From NCBI GenBank assembly GCA_964512485.1, contig CAZEHJ010000010.1, positions 1-63,398 on the forward strand: a stretch of DNA of 63,398 bases. The letters are read 5' to 3'. Positions 51,947 to 61,279 of this stretch are shown here, piece by piece (positions within the stretch are counted from its first letter, which is position 1; every line of letters begins with the position of its first letter). Origin of the DNA: CAZEHJ01 sp964512485 (GTDB taxonomy: Bacteria; Bacteroidota; Rhodothermia; Rhodothermales; UBA10348). A program made the translations under genes and the position numbers. The notes below the pieces were generated by a model. The model saw nothing but the letters and a program-made list of their open reading frames with translations. It had not been told where the DNA came from and did not search any database.

Positions 51947-53199
51947 AGACCTTCCTCCCTTTCGATGCTCCCTGAAACCGCCGACTCAACACAGTCACTC
52001 AATCGACCATAGGTCACATCGACATTCAACAGACCCGGCGAGTAGTACGCATATTTGGCCGAGTTCGTCATGAGATGTTTGATGCGCTCGGGCAACATGG
52101 GCGAGGTCAGCGGACAGGTATCCACCGTTATCTTTGCTCCGAACTCCCTTATGGGGTCCAACAATCCGACGTGCTCTGCAATCATGCGCACGGCACGGCT
52201 GCACGTGACCAGAAACTCCACGTCTTCATGAGAGCGACGACCCGCTACGAGCGGCGCCAGGGCTTTGAACTCATTGATTGAAAAGTGAGGGCTGCCCAGC
52301 ACGACCATGTCCAGTTTCTGCCCGCTCGAAGTCGACAGTTCGTGATATGCTTCCATCATCTCGGTCATCGTGATGTCCTTCACCAGCGGTGGCTCATCAC
52401 CCTGAAAAGCATCCTCAACAGTCGGTGCTTCGGGTGTCACTCCCACGATGTGAAAGAGGGCGATTGCTCCGGCCGAGGCTCCTCCAGCACATACCGCCTT
52501 CAACTGATCCTCATTGGGCTGCACCTCCATTCCCTGAACAACTGGAATACCATCGGAAGCCTGTCGACCCAGCAGATGTCCCAATACAGGATAGAACGCG
52601 TCGTCTTCCTGTAGCGCCACCGGGATGTCTTTCAATCGAAGCAACTCCGTCCCTTTGCGGCCTTCATCCAGATGTAACCCCGCCGCAGGAACCCTGCCGG
52701 TTATAGCGGCACAAATGTCGAGCAGGTCCGGATATCGTTCGGTTCGCGCTCCGATCACTGAGTTGTAGTACCCGATTACATTGGACTCACCCGCGGCAAT
52801 TTGTTGCCCAAAGACGGGCGCGTGCTCCGTCTGATACGGCGCACAGGTCCACGTCGGGATACATCCCATTGACTCGTAGGCTTTCATCTGCCGGATGGCG
52901 TTTCCGGCGACTTCCGCAGGCACGTCCCACTCTTTCCACCCGTGTTCGTCGACTCCGCTGACATTGAGAGTCGAAGGGACGCGGACCTTCGCTCCCAGAT
53001 CCGCCAGACGCTCGGCGTATTCCATAGTTGCGACGCCCATATAAACCGTCGAGTCGATATGAGCTGCCGAAATATCCATAAACCGATCGACACCAAAAAC
53101 GGGCAGCATGCGGTGCAGAATTCGCATCGCCATCTGTGCTGCTGCACCCTCTTCTCCCTCGAGCAATGCCCGATCAAACTCACTGAGATGTATCTGCAA
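51934..53199 (-). CDS. Aconitase X catalytic (large) subunit
   Basis: This is the DUF521 / aconitase X catalytic domain. I prefer the TTG start at 53199 (LQIHLSEFDRALLEGEEG), 5 bases after the aminopeptidase stop; an ATG at 53226 overlaps that gene by 22 bases. Cys residues in CIPTWTCAPY and in TVDTCPLTSPML, and GVTPEAPTVEDAF, match the iron-sulfur and substrate sites. With the swivel subunit it would dehydrate cis-3-hydroxyproline or a similar hydroxy acid. It is in an operon with peptidase and glycosidase genes, consistent with use of hydroxyproline from protein breakdown (inference). Confidence 0.88.
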   Translation of the reverse strand: MQIHLSEFDRALLEGEEGAAAQMAMRILHRMLPVFGVDRFMDISAAHIDSTVYMGVATMEYAERLADLGAKVRVPSTLNVSGVDEHGWKEWDVPAEVAGNAIRQMKAYESMGCIPTWTCAPYQTEHAPVFGQQIAAGESNVIGYYNSVIGARTERYPDLLDICAAITGRVPAAGLHLDEGRKGTELLRLKDIPVALQEDDAFYPVLGHLLGRQASDGIPVVQGMEVQPNEDQLKAVCAGGASAGAIALFHIVGVTPEAPTVEDAFQGDEPPLVKDITMTEMMEAYHELSTSSGQKLDMVVLGSPHFSINEFKALAPLVAGRRSHEDVEFLVTCSRAVRMIAEHVGLLDPIREFGAKITVDTCPLTSPMLPERIKHLMTNSAKYAYYSPGLLNVDVTYGRLSDCVESAVSGSIEREEGLWTA

Positions 53200-53204
53200 G
53201 ATTC

Positions 53205-54848
53205 CTACTCCCCGGAAAACGCCCACTTGGCCAGCAAACGTGTGTTTGGATCAATTGTGACATTGACCACATCTTTCTCGAACGATCTGGCGCCTTTGAC
53301 GCGCTCGCTCCCATTCACTTCGAGCCAGATCGTCTCGGATGAGCCGTCTTCGAATTCAATTTCGAACTCAACGCTTAGCTCGTAGCTGTACGTCTCCTGG
53401 ACCTGTTGAATGTTGATTTCAACGTCATTGCCCGAAGAAGACCAGGTGCCGTCCAATTCTGGAATTCCTCCCTGGAACAACCACTGAGCGAAATACTGCT
53501 CAAGGTCTTTGCCTGACGCCTCCTCCAGGTGACGCCGCAGATCCGCCGTTTGTGCATTCGAGTTCATGAACTCGGCGTAGTAGGAACGAATACCCGCGTC
53601 ATACACGTCCGCCCCCAGCATTTCCCGTAACATGTGCAGCGTCCATGCTCCCTTCTGGTACATCATGGAGCCGGACACATTGTTCAGATCCTCGATATAG
53701 TCGCGGACAAGTTGAAAGTCATAATCTTCTTCATAGAAGTTGATCACAGAATTTCTTGAGTTTTTCAGTCCTGCTATAAAGTTGTCCTGGCCGTAGAGAT
53801 GCTGCCTGAACAGAAGTGTATAGTAGGTTGCGAATCCTTCACTGAGCCAAACATCATTCCAGTGGAATTCGGTGACGGCATTTCCGAACCACTGATGCGC
53901 GATTTCGTGGATGATGACATGCTGCCAGCGCCGGGAGCGAGTCCCGGAAACTGACTGATCGGAATAAGCCGGCGTTGAAGCAGCTTCCATTCCCCCACCC
54001 GGTGTTCCATTGGACACGATGTTGGCGAGACGACGATTTACATACGGGCCGATGAGGTCGCTGTAAAAGGCGAGGACTTTCTTGGATGGCTCGGCGAAAT
54101 CATAGAATCCATCGTCCCGATCCTGCCAATAGACCCATGTCTCAACCGGAATATCTTCGAAGTAATCGACGACCTCGACGGCCATCTGTGCAACTCCAAC
54201 AAAGTAGAGCCATGTGGCCGTCGGGACGGGATTTTTGTAGTGCGTTCTACGCATCCCCCCACCAAGGTCAGATGTCTCGGCAACGTTGCCATTTGATGCA
54301 ACCTGATAAACGCTCGGAGCATCCACAATCATTTCGGTCATTGCCTTGTCCGAAGGATGGTCTACGACCGGCAGCCAGTTTCTGACACGCGATGACCAGT
54401 TGTCACTGAAAAAAGTGCGATCGCCGTATTTGTTCGGGCCGATTTTTAATCCGGCAGCCGGTATTCCGCTGTAGTGAACGGTTACTTCAACCCGTTCTCC
54501 CTCACCGGCCTCGCGACCCAGGTCAATGAATATCTGATCGTCCTCATGCCGAAATGAGAGCGTTTCACCGTCCATCTCAACAGAGGTAACCGTCATGCCT
54601 CTGCCGTCAAGCTCATCTGATTTCTTGATCAGGTCCAACCTCAGAGAACTCTGTCCGGCAGCCAGATACCTTGCCGAAGCTGTTGTAACGCCGTCAAACG
54701 AGTCCGAATCATCCGAAAACGACAGATGAAATACGTATCCGATCATGTCGATATCAGCATTTTTGGGATATGAGTCGGTATACTGCCGGGCATTTGCGTC
54801 CGGGGCAAGAAATAACAACGTGAGAATGGTGAGAAATACCTGCTTCAT
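53205..54848 (-). CDS. Secreted M1-family metallo-aminopeptidase
   Basis: The 547-residue protein has a signal peptide ending DANA, an N-terminal beta domain, and the catalytic motif HEIAHQWFGN with the downstream zinc Glu in WLSEGFATYY (HExxH-x18-E). The exopeptidase motif shows as GGGMEAAS, a variant of GxMEN. A C-terminal beta domain follows; the large helical domain of PepN is missing, as in short bacterial M1 enzymes. It removes N-terminal residues from peptides in the periplasm or outside. GH95 lies 11 bases upstream. Confidence 0.92.
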   Translation of the reverse strand: MKQVFLTILTLLFLAPDANARQYTDSYPKNADIDMIGYVFHLSFSDDSDSFDGVTTASARYLAAGQSSLRLDLIKKSDELDGRGMTVTSVEMDGETLSFRHEDDQIFIDLGREAGEGERVEVTVHYSGIPAAGLKIGPNKYGDRTFFSDNWSSRVRNWLPVVDHPSDKAMTEMIVDAPSVYQVASNGNVAETSDLGGGMRRTHYKNPVPTATWLYFVGVAQMAVEVVDYFEDIPVETWVYWQDRDDGFYDFAEPSKKVLAFYSDLIGPYVNRRLANIVSNGTPGGGMEAASTPAYSDQSVSGTRSRRWQHVIIHEIAHQWFGNAVTEFHWNDVWLSEGFATYYTLLFRQHLYGQDNFIAGLKNSRNSVINFYEEDYDFQLVRDYIEDLNNVSGSMMYQKGAWTLHMLREMLGADVYDAGIRSYYAEFMNSNAQTADLRRHLEEASGKDLEQYFAQWLFQGGIPELDGTWSSSGNDVEINIQQVQETYSYELSVEFEIEFEDGSSETIWLEVNGSERVKGARSFEKDVVNVTIDPNTRLLAKWAFSGE

Positions 54849-54859
54849 GACAAAGTGGA

Positions 54860-57298
54860 TTAAAACGTGAGTGTGTATTGTGTGCCGGCAACTGCATCAA
54901 ACTGCAGACTCCGTCCTCCGCTGGTTTGGAAATCTACGACCTGTCCTTCAACAAGAACACCGGCAATTCCTTCCGCTCGGATTCGAACCGGACCATCCTT
55001 GTGGGTCAGGATGCTTGCTGCGATAAGAGAGCCCTCATTCCAGTCCATCGATACCTCGAAGGCTCCGCGCGCACGCAAGCCGGTAACAGATCCATTCGAC
55101 CATTCGTCCGGAAGTGCAGGCAGCAGATCGAGAAACCCCTGATGCGACTGAAGCAGCATTTCAGCAATTGACGCGCTTGCTCCAAAATTGCCATCGACTT
55201 GTAGAGTTCGTCCGCACTGTGAAAACATATTCGGCAGCGAGGATTGAGAGAGCAAAGACTTCAATTCATGAAGCGCACCAACGGGATTGTAGAGCCGCGC
55301 CCAGAGACCCATCTTCCATCCATAGGACCAACCGCATCCTCCCGTACCTCGCCTCTCAATGGAAACTGCCGATGCTGCCGAATACTCTGGAGCTCGTTCA
55401 GGAGTAATCTCACTGCCAGGATACAACCCCCAGAGATGAGACAAATGACGGTGCTCGGGCTCAATTTCGTCATAGTCCTCAATCCACTCCTGCAACTGTC
55501 CATGTTTCCCTATCTGATTGGGTGCCAGGCCATTGCGGGCATTCTGAGCTTGTGCAGCCAAGTCATGATCACGGTCCAACACCGTAGTCGCTTCGGAAAA
55601 GGCATCAAAGACATCGCGAATGATCTGCATGTCCATAGTCGGACCAACCGCAATCGTTCTAGCCTTGAGATACAGACCACTCACCTCATCAAAGAATCGA
55701 CCATTGCCGGGCCATGCAGGAAAGTTCTCCGGCGAGTTCGACGGCGCAGTGACAAGCCATCCTTTGTCAGGGTGCTCGACGAGAATGTCCAGCAGAAATT
55801 CCACCTGCCCTTTAAGAATGGGATACAGAGCCGTCAAAAACTCTTCATCGAGTGAAAACCGATAGTGCTCGAATAGATTAGTCGTCACCCAGGCGCCACC
55901 CACGGGCCATGCTCCCCAGGAAGGACCATCCATCGGCGTGGTAGATCTGAACAAGTCCGTATTCTGATGCAGGACCCATCCCCGGGCATTCCAATGTTCG
56001 CGGGCAGTCGCCTCCCCTGCTTCGGCGACATCCTGTCCGAAACGCCATAGCGGCTCGACCATCTCTGCAAGGTTGCCCGTCTCGGCGGGCCAGTAGTTCA
56101 TAGGTAAGTTGATATTGATCGTGTACTTGCTGTCCCACGACGGATTCGAACGATCATTCCAGATGCCCTGGAGGTTTGCGGCCTGAGTACCCGGCCGCGA
56201 ACTGGCAATCAATAGATACCGTCCGAACTGGTAATACAGAGCGGCCAGACCCGGATCCTCGTTATTCGACCAACGCTCGATGCGTTCGTCCAGCGGCACT
56301 TCGGACAGAGATTTGTCTCCCTCGAGCGTCAATCCCAGTCGTCGGAACCAGCTCCGATGCTCCTCCATGTGAGAGTCGCGTATGGCAGCTTCCGATCGAC
56401 TCCGCACATTCAGTAGCGCCTCGTCGACTCGGGCCCCGGGATTTGCGGAGACATCGCGGTAGTTGACAAAGTTTGTGGCGGCCGCAATCAACAAGATTGC
56501 GCTGTCGGCTCCTTCTACGTTTAATGTCCGATAGTCAACGGATACCTCGCCGCCCTCCGTTCGAGCTTCCAGGCGAGCTTCATACCGCATCTGACCCTCG
56601 ATACCGAGATAATCAGAGCTCTTCCCGGTTATGCGAAGCTTGTTCGGCGCCAGACCGTCCATCTGAAAGTAATCCGTACCGTAGTTCGAATGTGCCGGAT
56701 TGCGGATCCCATGCATGTTCGCTGAAAACGAAACAGATCCAGGCTGATCGGCTGTGATTTTCACGACGAGAACCTGGTCCACGGCGCTGGAATAAACTTC
56801 CCGTACAAAAGTTACTCCATCGACAGTGTAGGTCGTCCGCGCAATCGCTTCATCGAGATCCAGCTCTCTCCGGTAATTTGATGCTTCCTCGTGGCCTGGA
56901 AAATCCAGCCAGAGGTCACCCATGGGCTGGTATTTCATCATCTCATAGGGCACACCCATCATTGTCCTTCCGAACAAGTCGTGGGCTTTCGCAAATTCAC
57001 CCTCAAACAGCAGACGCTGAATTTCGGGCAGGCTTTCATGTGCACCTTCCACCACTGGATCGTAGGGGCCACCGGACCAAAGCGTTTCCTCGTTGAATTG
57101 AATGCGCTCGCGTTCGGTGCCTCCGAACACCATCGCACCAAGTCTTCCGTTTCCTACTGGCAGGGCATGCTCCCATTGAGACGCTGGTTCGTCGAACCAC
57201 ATCTGTAGGTTCGAGAAGTCCTGCTCGGATTGCGCCTGAAGGCTCGCGGGATGTGCGAGCGGAAGCCAAATCAATACTATCCACAGACTGCGCCTCAT
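54860..57298 (-). CDS. GH95-family alpha-L-fucosidase-like glycosidase
   Basis: The 812-residue secreted enzyme has a signal peptide ending LQAQ and an N-terminal domain (WEHALPVGNGRLGAMVFGG). The family (alpha/alpha)6 barrel follows, with TININLPMNYWPAETGNLAE, WTHPYTLGG-like NTDLFRSTTPMDG, and LQVDGNFGASASIAEML near the end. Those blocks hold the Asn, Glu and Asp used by inverting 1,2-alpha-L-fucosidases and L-galactosidases. It overlaps the amidohydrolase stop by 4 bases. No SusC/D pair is in the window, so a full polysaccharide locus is not evident. Confidence 0.9.
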   Translation of the reverse strand: MRRSLWIVLIWLPLAHPASLQAQSEQDFSNLQMWFDEPASQWEHALPVGNGRLGAMVFGGTERERIQFNEETLWSGGPYDPVVEGAHESLPEIQRLLFEGEFAKAHDLFGRTMMGVPYEMMKYQPMGDLWLDFPGHEEASNYRRELDLDEAIARTTYTVDGVTFVREVYSSAVDQVLVVKITADQPGSVSFSANMHGIRNPAHSNYGTDYFQMDGLAPNKLRITGKSSDYLGIEGQMRYEARLEARTEGGEVSVDYRTLNVEGADSAILLIAAATNFVNYRDVSANPGARVDEALLNVRSRSEAAIRDSHMEEHRSWFRRLGLTLEGDKSLSEVPLDERIERWSNNEDPGLAALYYQFGRYLLIASSRPGTQAANLQGIWNDRSNPSWDSKYTININLPMNYWPAETGNLAEMVEPLWRFGQDVAEAGEATAREHWNARGWVLHQNTDLFRSTTPMDGPSWGAWPVGGAWVTTNLFEHYRFSLDEEFLTALYPILKGQVEFLLDILVEHPDKGWLVTAPSNSPENFPAWPGNGRFFDEVSGLYLKARTIAVGPTMDMQIIRDVFDAFSEATTVLDRDHDLAAQAQNARNGLAPNQIGKHGQLQEWIEDYDEIEPEHRHLSHLWGLYPGSEITPERAPEYSAASAVSIERRGTGGCGWSYGWKMGLWARLYNPVGALHELKSLLSQSSLPNMFSQCGRTLQVDGNFGASASIAEMLLQSHQGFLDLLPALPDEWSNGSVTGLRARGAFEVSMDWNEGSLIAASILTHKDGPVRIRAEGIAGVLVEGQVVDFQTSGGRSLQFDAVAGTQYTLTF

Positions 57299-58920
57299 CG
57301 ATTGTCGCCTCCGGGAGTCAGGGTGTCCACCGTTTCAATCTTCATCGGCATCGGTCCAGCAGGCATGCCACGCTCCGCTTTCTGGGCTTCGACCATTGCG
57401 CGGACGTCGGCCAATAGTTCACGGGCATCGAAAATTATTCCGTCCTTGATGGTGTATTTCACACCACCCACGCGATCAACTTCTCGCGTTTCGTCATTGA
57501 GGCGCCACCAACCGGTACCGTACAGGACTTTCAAGTTCTGCAAGGGATTCTCCGGGACAATCACCAAATCGGCTTTTTTACCTACCTGGATTGTGCCGAT
57601 TTCCTGATCTGCTCCAAGGGCTTCCGCGCCCATGATGGTCGCGCTTCGAATAACTTCCAGTGGATGAAATCCCGCTTCACGCATGTTTTCCATCTCCTGG
57701 ATATACCCGAAGCCGTACAAATTGTAGATGTATCCGGAATCAGAGCCCAACGTAACCCTGCCACCACGGTTCTTGTATTCATTGATAAAGGTGAACCAAA
57801 GGTTGAAGTTCTCTTTCCAGTCCATCTCATTTTCTGTCGTCCAATAAAACCAGTAAGATCCGTGGGCATTCCGGCTTGGACGATAGAAATCCCACAGCGC
57901 GGGCATCGTGTAGATGGCGTGCCAGTCATTCCGACTCTGCCGCATAAGATCACGACTCGCCAGATAGGCGATAAATGTTGGATCGATCGTGAAATCCATC
58001 GCCAGCAGCGAATCCATCACCGCATTCCAGTGTGGGGAAAACGGTTTCGCAGCCTGCTTCCACAGCCTTCCTGCTTCTCCAAATCGGTCTGCTTCATTGG
58101 CATAATTGTAATCGAGTGGGTAGTTCTGAATGACCTTGTCCTCGAAAAGTGCCTCGGGAAGGCCATACCAATGTTCCATGGAAGTGAGACCCAGGCTCGC
58201 CGTTCGGAGCACGTTCATACGAGTCACATCCAGCTGGGCATGATGCTCGGTCGTTCGCAGACCTTGTGCAACTGCTTCCTCGAGGGCTGCGGTCATTATC
58301 TCAGGAGCCGCACCGAAAAACTTGATGCCCTGTGCTCCCTTGTTTTTCACCCATCGAACCCATTCGCGAGCATCCTCTGGCGTCAGGATGGGACTTTCTG
58401 AACCCTGTCCAAAAATCGGATACGCGTATATCCTCGGAGCTGTCACCTGATTTTCGTTACTCAATCGTTGTAACTCGAGGATCCAGTCCACGCCTTTGGC
58501 GCCCACCACACGGGAGGTTGTGATTCCGTGAGCCATCCACAGTTTTGTGACGTACTCCAGAGGGACTCCCTGACCGGAATCGATGGTGTGCGGGTGACCA
58601 TGCATATCTACAAAACCGGGCAGGACGTACATGCCGTGAGCATCAATTTCTCTCGTGCCGGGAGCGGGACGGCGCGCAGGATTTATGGGAAGCCCGGGAT
58701 TACCGACTCCGCGTATTTCAACAATGCGGTCATTCTCGATTACGATATCAACCGGTCCCACAGGAGGCGCGCCTGAGCCTTCAATCATTGTAGCTCCACG
58801 AATCACAAGACGATCGAACGGGCCATCGCCGGTGGACGTGTAGTCGAAATCAGAAGATTCCTGACCAAAGGAAGGAATGGCGAGAAATAGAAAGGTCAGA
58901 ACAAGAGAAATGAATCGCAT
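57295..58920 (-). CDS. Secreted amidohydrolase
   Basis: ATG 58920 gives a 541-residue protein with a signal peptide ending SFGQE; the longer frame runs through the leader hairpin and is rejected. The metal motif VDMHGHPHT and later TEHHAQLD, TLGSDSGYIYN and GKKADLVIV mark a metal-dependent amidohydrolase of the imidazolonepropionase/prolidase-like group that cleaves peptides or cyclic amides. It is the first gene of the five-gene minus operon. A hairpin lies 63 bases upstream of the start. Confidence 0.88.
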   Translation of the reverse strand: MRFISLVLTFLFLAIPSFGQESSDFDYTSTGDGPFDRLVIRGATMIEGSGAPPVGPVDIVIENDRIVEIRGVGNPGLPINPARRPAPGTREIDAHGMYVLPGFVDMHGHPHTIDSGQGVPLEYVTKLWMAHGITTSRVVGAKGVDWILELQRLSNENQVTAPRIYAYPIFGQGSESPILTPEDAREWVRWVKNKGAQGIKFFGAAPEIMTAALEEAVAQGLRTTEHHAQLDVTRMNVLRTASLGLTSMEHWYGLPEALFEDKVIQNYPLDYNYANEADRFGEAGRLWKQAAKPFSPHWNAVMDSLLAMDFTIDPTFIAYLASRDLMRQSRNDWHAIYTMPALWDFYRPSRNAHGSYWFYWTTENEMDWKENFNLWFTFINEYKNRGGRVTLGSDSGYIYNLYGFGYIQEMENMREAGFHPLEVIRSATIMGAEALGADQEIGTIQVGKKADLVIVPENPLQNLKVLYGTGWWRLNDETREVDRVGGVKYTIKDGIIFDARELLADVRAMVEAQKAERGMPAGPMPMKIETVDTLTPGGDNR

Positions 58921-58982
58921 CGAAAGCAGAGCGTTGGTGAGTGTAGCCCGCAATGTAAGGGCGATCACATCAATCCAAAACA

Positions 58983-59057
58983 AAACACCCGGCGAAGAAA
59001 AGCAGCCTGTAAAAAGGAGGAGGTGGTTCCTTGATTCAGCTTCATCGCCGGGTGTTT
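58983..59057 (-). terminator. Terminator-like hairpin in the leader of the amidohydrolase operon
   Basis: Two 17-base arms pair with one mismatch (core ACACCCGGCGA / TCGCCGGGTGT) around a 41-base loop. On the minus strand the stem is followed by TTTTGTTTT, as in an intrinsic terminator, and lies before the first gene. This makes an attenuator possible. Confidence 0.55.
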
Positions 59058-59068
59058 CGAATTCAGCT

Positions 59069-59110
59069 TCAGACCCAGAAGGGTCCCATGTGCTGATGGC
59101 TCTCAACCAC
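59069..59110 (-). CDS. Possible leader peptide upstream of the hairpin
   Basis: A GTG-started mini-ORF encodes VVESHQHMGPFWV and stops 12 bases before the hairpin. Its last codons lie in a small hairpin GACCC-TTCT-GGGTC. The His and Phe/Trp content resembles attenuator leader peptides, but the downstream genes are not biosynthetic. No Shine-Dalgarno site is clear. The call is speculative. Confidence 0.25.
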   Translation of the reverse strand: MVESHQHMGPFWV

Positions 59111-59388
59111 AATATGATTATCGTCGGTAGAAGAGGGTTGAGTATTAGAAGTCGAACGTATTCAACTGCGTATTTCTACGTATTTCCCCCCGATTTTTTC
59201 GCCTGAAACCTCTATTAATTGTCGATTTACTGGCCGATAATTGGAATTGGAACGACTCTCCCTATCTCTCTTCCGCTCAAGTAAAAATTTTTTAAGCAGG
59301 ATCTGTCGCAAACTGCTTACTGAATACGTTTTAACGTGTAGGAGCCTCTACCTCATCTCCGAATTTTTACACTCCAGATCCGCCCACA

Positions 59389-60033
59389 ATGGCAACAATT
59401 CTGATTGCGGAAGATCACCCATTTGTACGAGAGGGAATCAAGTCTTATCTCGAGCGCAACACGCCACATGAGGTCGTTGCGGAATGTGCCACGGGCCTTG
59501 AGGCACTTGCGGAAACGAACGCTCTCAAACCTGATCTTCTGTTGGTCGACCTTCGGTTGTCCGAATTGGACGGTCTCGAAGTAATCAGAAGGGTGAGCAG
59601 GGACCACCCGTTGACTAGAGTGGTAGTCTTGAGCATGCATGCAGGAGCATCCTATGTGACTCGTGCCGTTCGATACGGGGCACATGGCTATCTTCTCAAA
59701 AATTCGGATGTGCAGGATCTTGCCAAGGCGATTGATGAGGTTCTTGATGGGGGTTCCTACTTCAGCCCTGCCATCTCTTCCTATCTTTCTGAAAATGGCG
59801 AAATTGCCGACCGATACGATGATCTGACTTCGCGTGAACGGGAGGTGCTGCAACTGGTCGCCGAAGGACGGACGGCTGCCGAAATCTCAGGAACTCTGTT
59901 TATCAGTGTTCGAACTGTCGAAAAGCATCGCTCAAACCTGATGAAGAAATTGGATTTCCACCACCAGGTTGAAATTATCAAATACGCTCTTCAGAGAGGG
60001 CTTATTCCGCTGACAGATCCTGGACAGGGATAG
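59389..60033 (+). CDS. NarL/FixJ-type response regulator
   Basis: The 214-residue protein has a receiver domain (acidic EDHP, phosphoacceptor Asp54 in LLLVDLRLSELDG, Ser/Thr in VVLSMHAG, Lys in YLLKNSD). A C-terminal LuxR helix-turn-helix follows (LTSREREVLQLVAEGRTAAEIS, VRTVEKHRSNLMKKL). No histidine kinase is adjacent, so its sensor is unknown. It is a single gene between two minus-strand operons. Confidence 0.93.
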   Translation: MATILIAEDHPFVREGIKSYLERNTPHEVVAECATGLEALAETNALKPDLLLVDLRLSELDGLEVIRRVSRDHPLTRVVVLSMHAGASYVTRAVRYGAHGYLLKNSDVQDLAKAIDEVLDGGSYFSPAISSYLSENGEIADRYDDLTSREREVLQLVAEGRTAAEISGTLFISVRTVEKHRSNLMKKLDFHHQVEIIKYALQRGLIPLTDPGQG

Positions 60034-60047
60034 ATTCTGCGAGTGTT

Positions 60048-60992
60048 CTAGCGTCCTGCTGAACAAAGAGTCTGAATTCGAACGGATGATTTATATATGT
60101 CAGACGGGGGTGTCTTTTCAGAGTCGTCACTTTGGTCAACCATTCCGGGACGTTGTGAAGCAAAGTATATATACCCTTCCGGGTCAGCACCGGGCGCATA
60201 ATCATCCTCACTGGAATTAATCGGCCCAGCAAACCTCGTGGCTATTGTCCAGCCGCCATCCACAAGACAAGAGTAATACAGATCTGCATCGCCGGACGGG
60301 GTACTCACGAACAAAAGGGTCAATCCATCCTGGCTGATGAACGGGTTCCCGCTTGCCAGCACTCCGGGGATGGGTAGTGGCTCTGCAAATTGCCTGGCTC
60401 CATCCTCCACCCGGGACATCCAGATCCGATTTACGCCGCCGCGATTGGATTCAAATACAATCGACCCATCCAACGTGGAAGAAACCGATACCTCCGTGCT
60501 GTCAGAATTCAGTGATCCGGGAAGGCGAATCGTGTTTCCATCTCCCACAAACACAAAATTGTCGAAGGATTCCGCTCGAGTTTCCGGATTGACTCTTCGA
60601 GAACTGAAAAACACGGACCCGTCAGTCGAGACAGAGGGCATGATATCATAAAATTCACCTGAGAAAGGGGCGACCGCTGGAGTCTGCCATTCCCCGTTCA
60701 GTCGAACAGACATCATAATTGCCAAACTTGATCTGTTTACATTCGAGCGATTGAAATACAGTGTGTCGCCGGAAGTTGTAAAGGCGACTGAAAATTCCGG
60801 CCAACTAGAGTTCACAACACCCGGTTCGAAAAGCTCTACGGTTGCATCACTGTAAGATTCCGATGCACCCAGATTGGGTTCAAGCGCTTCCCCCACATCC
60901 GGGCTTTCAGCAGAACATGAACTCAGAATCAGTGCGGCGAACAGGATCACAGCAAGTCGAATGGGCGTGGAATTTGAAAGCACAGTTCTCAT
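60048..60992 (-). CDS. TolB-like beta-propeller lipoprotein (PD40 repeats)
   Basis: The start at ATG 60992 gives a standard lipoprotein signal (FAALILSSC); the longer frame adds 19 residues without a signal. The ~314-residue product has PD40/WD40-like repeats, for example GDTLYFNRSN, DGSVFFSSRR, DGSIVFESNRGG, DGLTLLFVST and GYIYFASQR, typical of TolB and Pal-associated propellers. A periplasmic binding role is likely. It converges with the response regulator, 14 bases between stops. Confidence 0.78.
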   Translation of the reverse strand: MRTVLSNSTPIRLAVILFAALILSSCSAESPDVGEALEPNLGASESYSDATVELFEPGVVNSSWPEFSVAFTTSGDTLYFNRSNVNRSSLAIMMSVRLNGEWQTPAVAPFSGEFYDIMPSVSTDGSVFFSSRRVNPETRAESFDNFVFVGDGNTIRLPGSLNSDSTEVSVSSTLDGSIVFESNRGGVNRIWMSRVEDGARQFAEPLPIPGVLASGNPFISQDGLTLLFVSTPSGDADLYYSCLVDGGWTIATRFAGPINSSEDDYAPGADPEGYIYFASQRPGMVDQSDDSEKTPPSDIYKSSVRIQTLCSAGR

Positions 60993-61279
60993 ACCAATAA
61001 ATACGATCTGGACAACGCTCAGTTTGCGGGAATTCGTGACATCGCTCAACGAAGGAAGCGCATTTGAGTTCTAATTGATGTTCATAATTCATGTGCGCAG
61101 GAAGGGGCGAACAACCAGAAATGGAGCATCATTCGGTCGTCAGTACCAAAGTAAGCCTCGTCTTTTCAACCCGACGCTTTACATTGAAGTTGACTTTGCA
61201 CGGAAGACATGAAATCTGATTCGCGATGGCGGTCAATTTCTCACGTTGTTACTCCAGCCATAAAAAGCCTCTACCAGTC

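Larger units (their letters stand above)
58921..59388. promoter_or_regulatory. 468-bp divergent region with structured leader
   Basis: No regular gene is seen. On the minus side it has a 17-bp hairpin (58983-59057), a 14-codon mini-ORF (59069-59110) and an 11-base direct repeat ATTCAGCTTCA (59034-59044 and 59061-59071). On the plus side, in front of the response regulator, are the inverted repeats TAAGCAG-(13)-CTGCTTA (59293-59319) and ACGTT-TT-AACGT (59326-59337). Either could be protein-binding sites for the regulator itself. Confidence 0.5.

Noticed and set aside
58921..59112. N-terminal extension of the amidohydrolase
   Set aside because: It would put coding sequence across the leader hairpin and bury the signal peptide 64 residues in.
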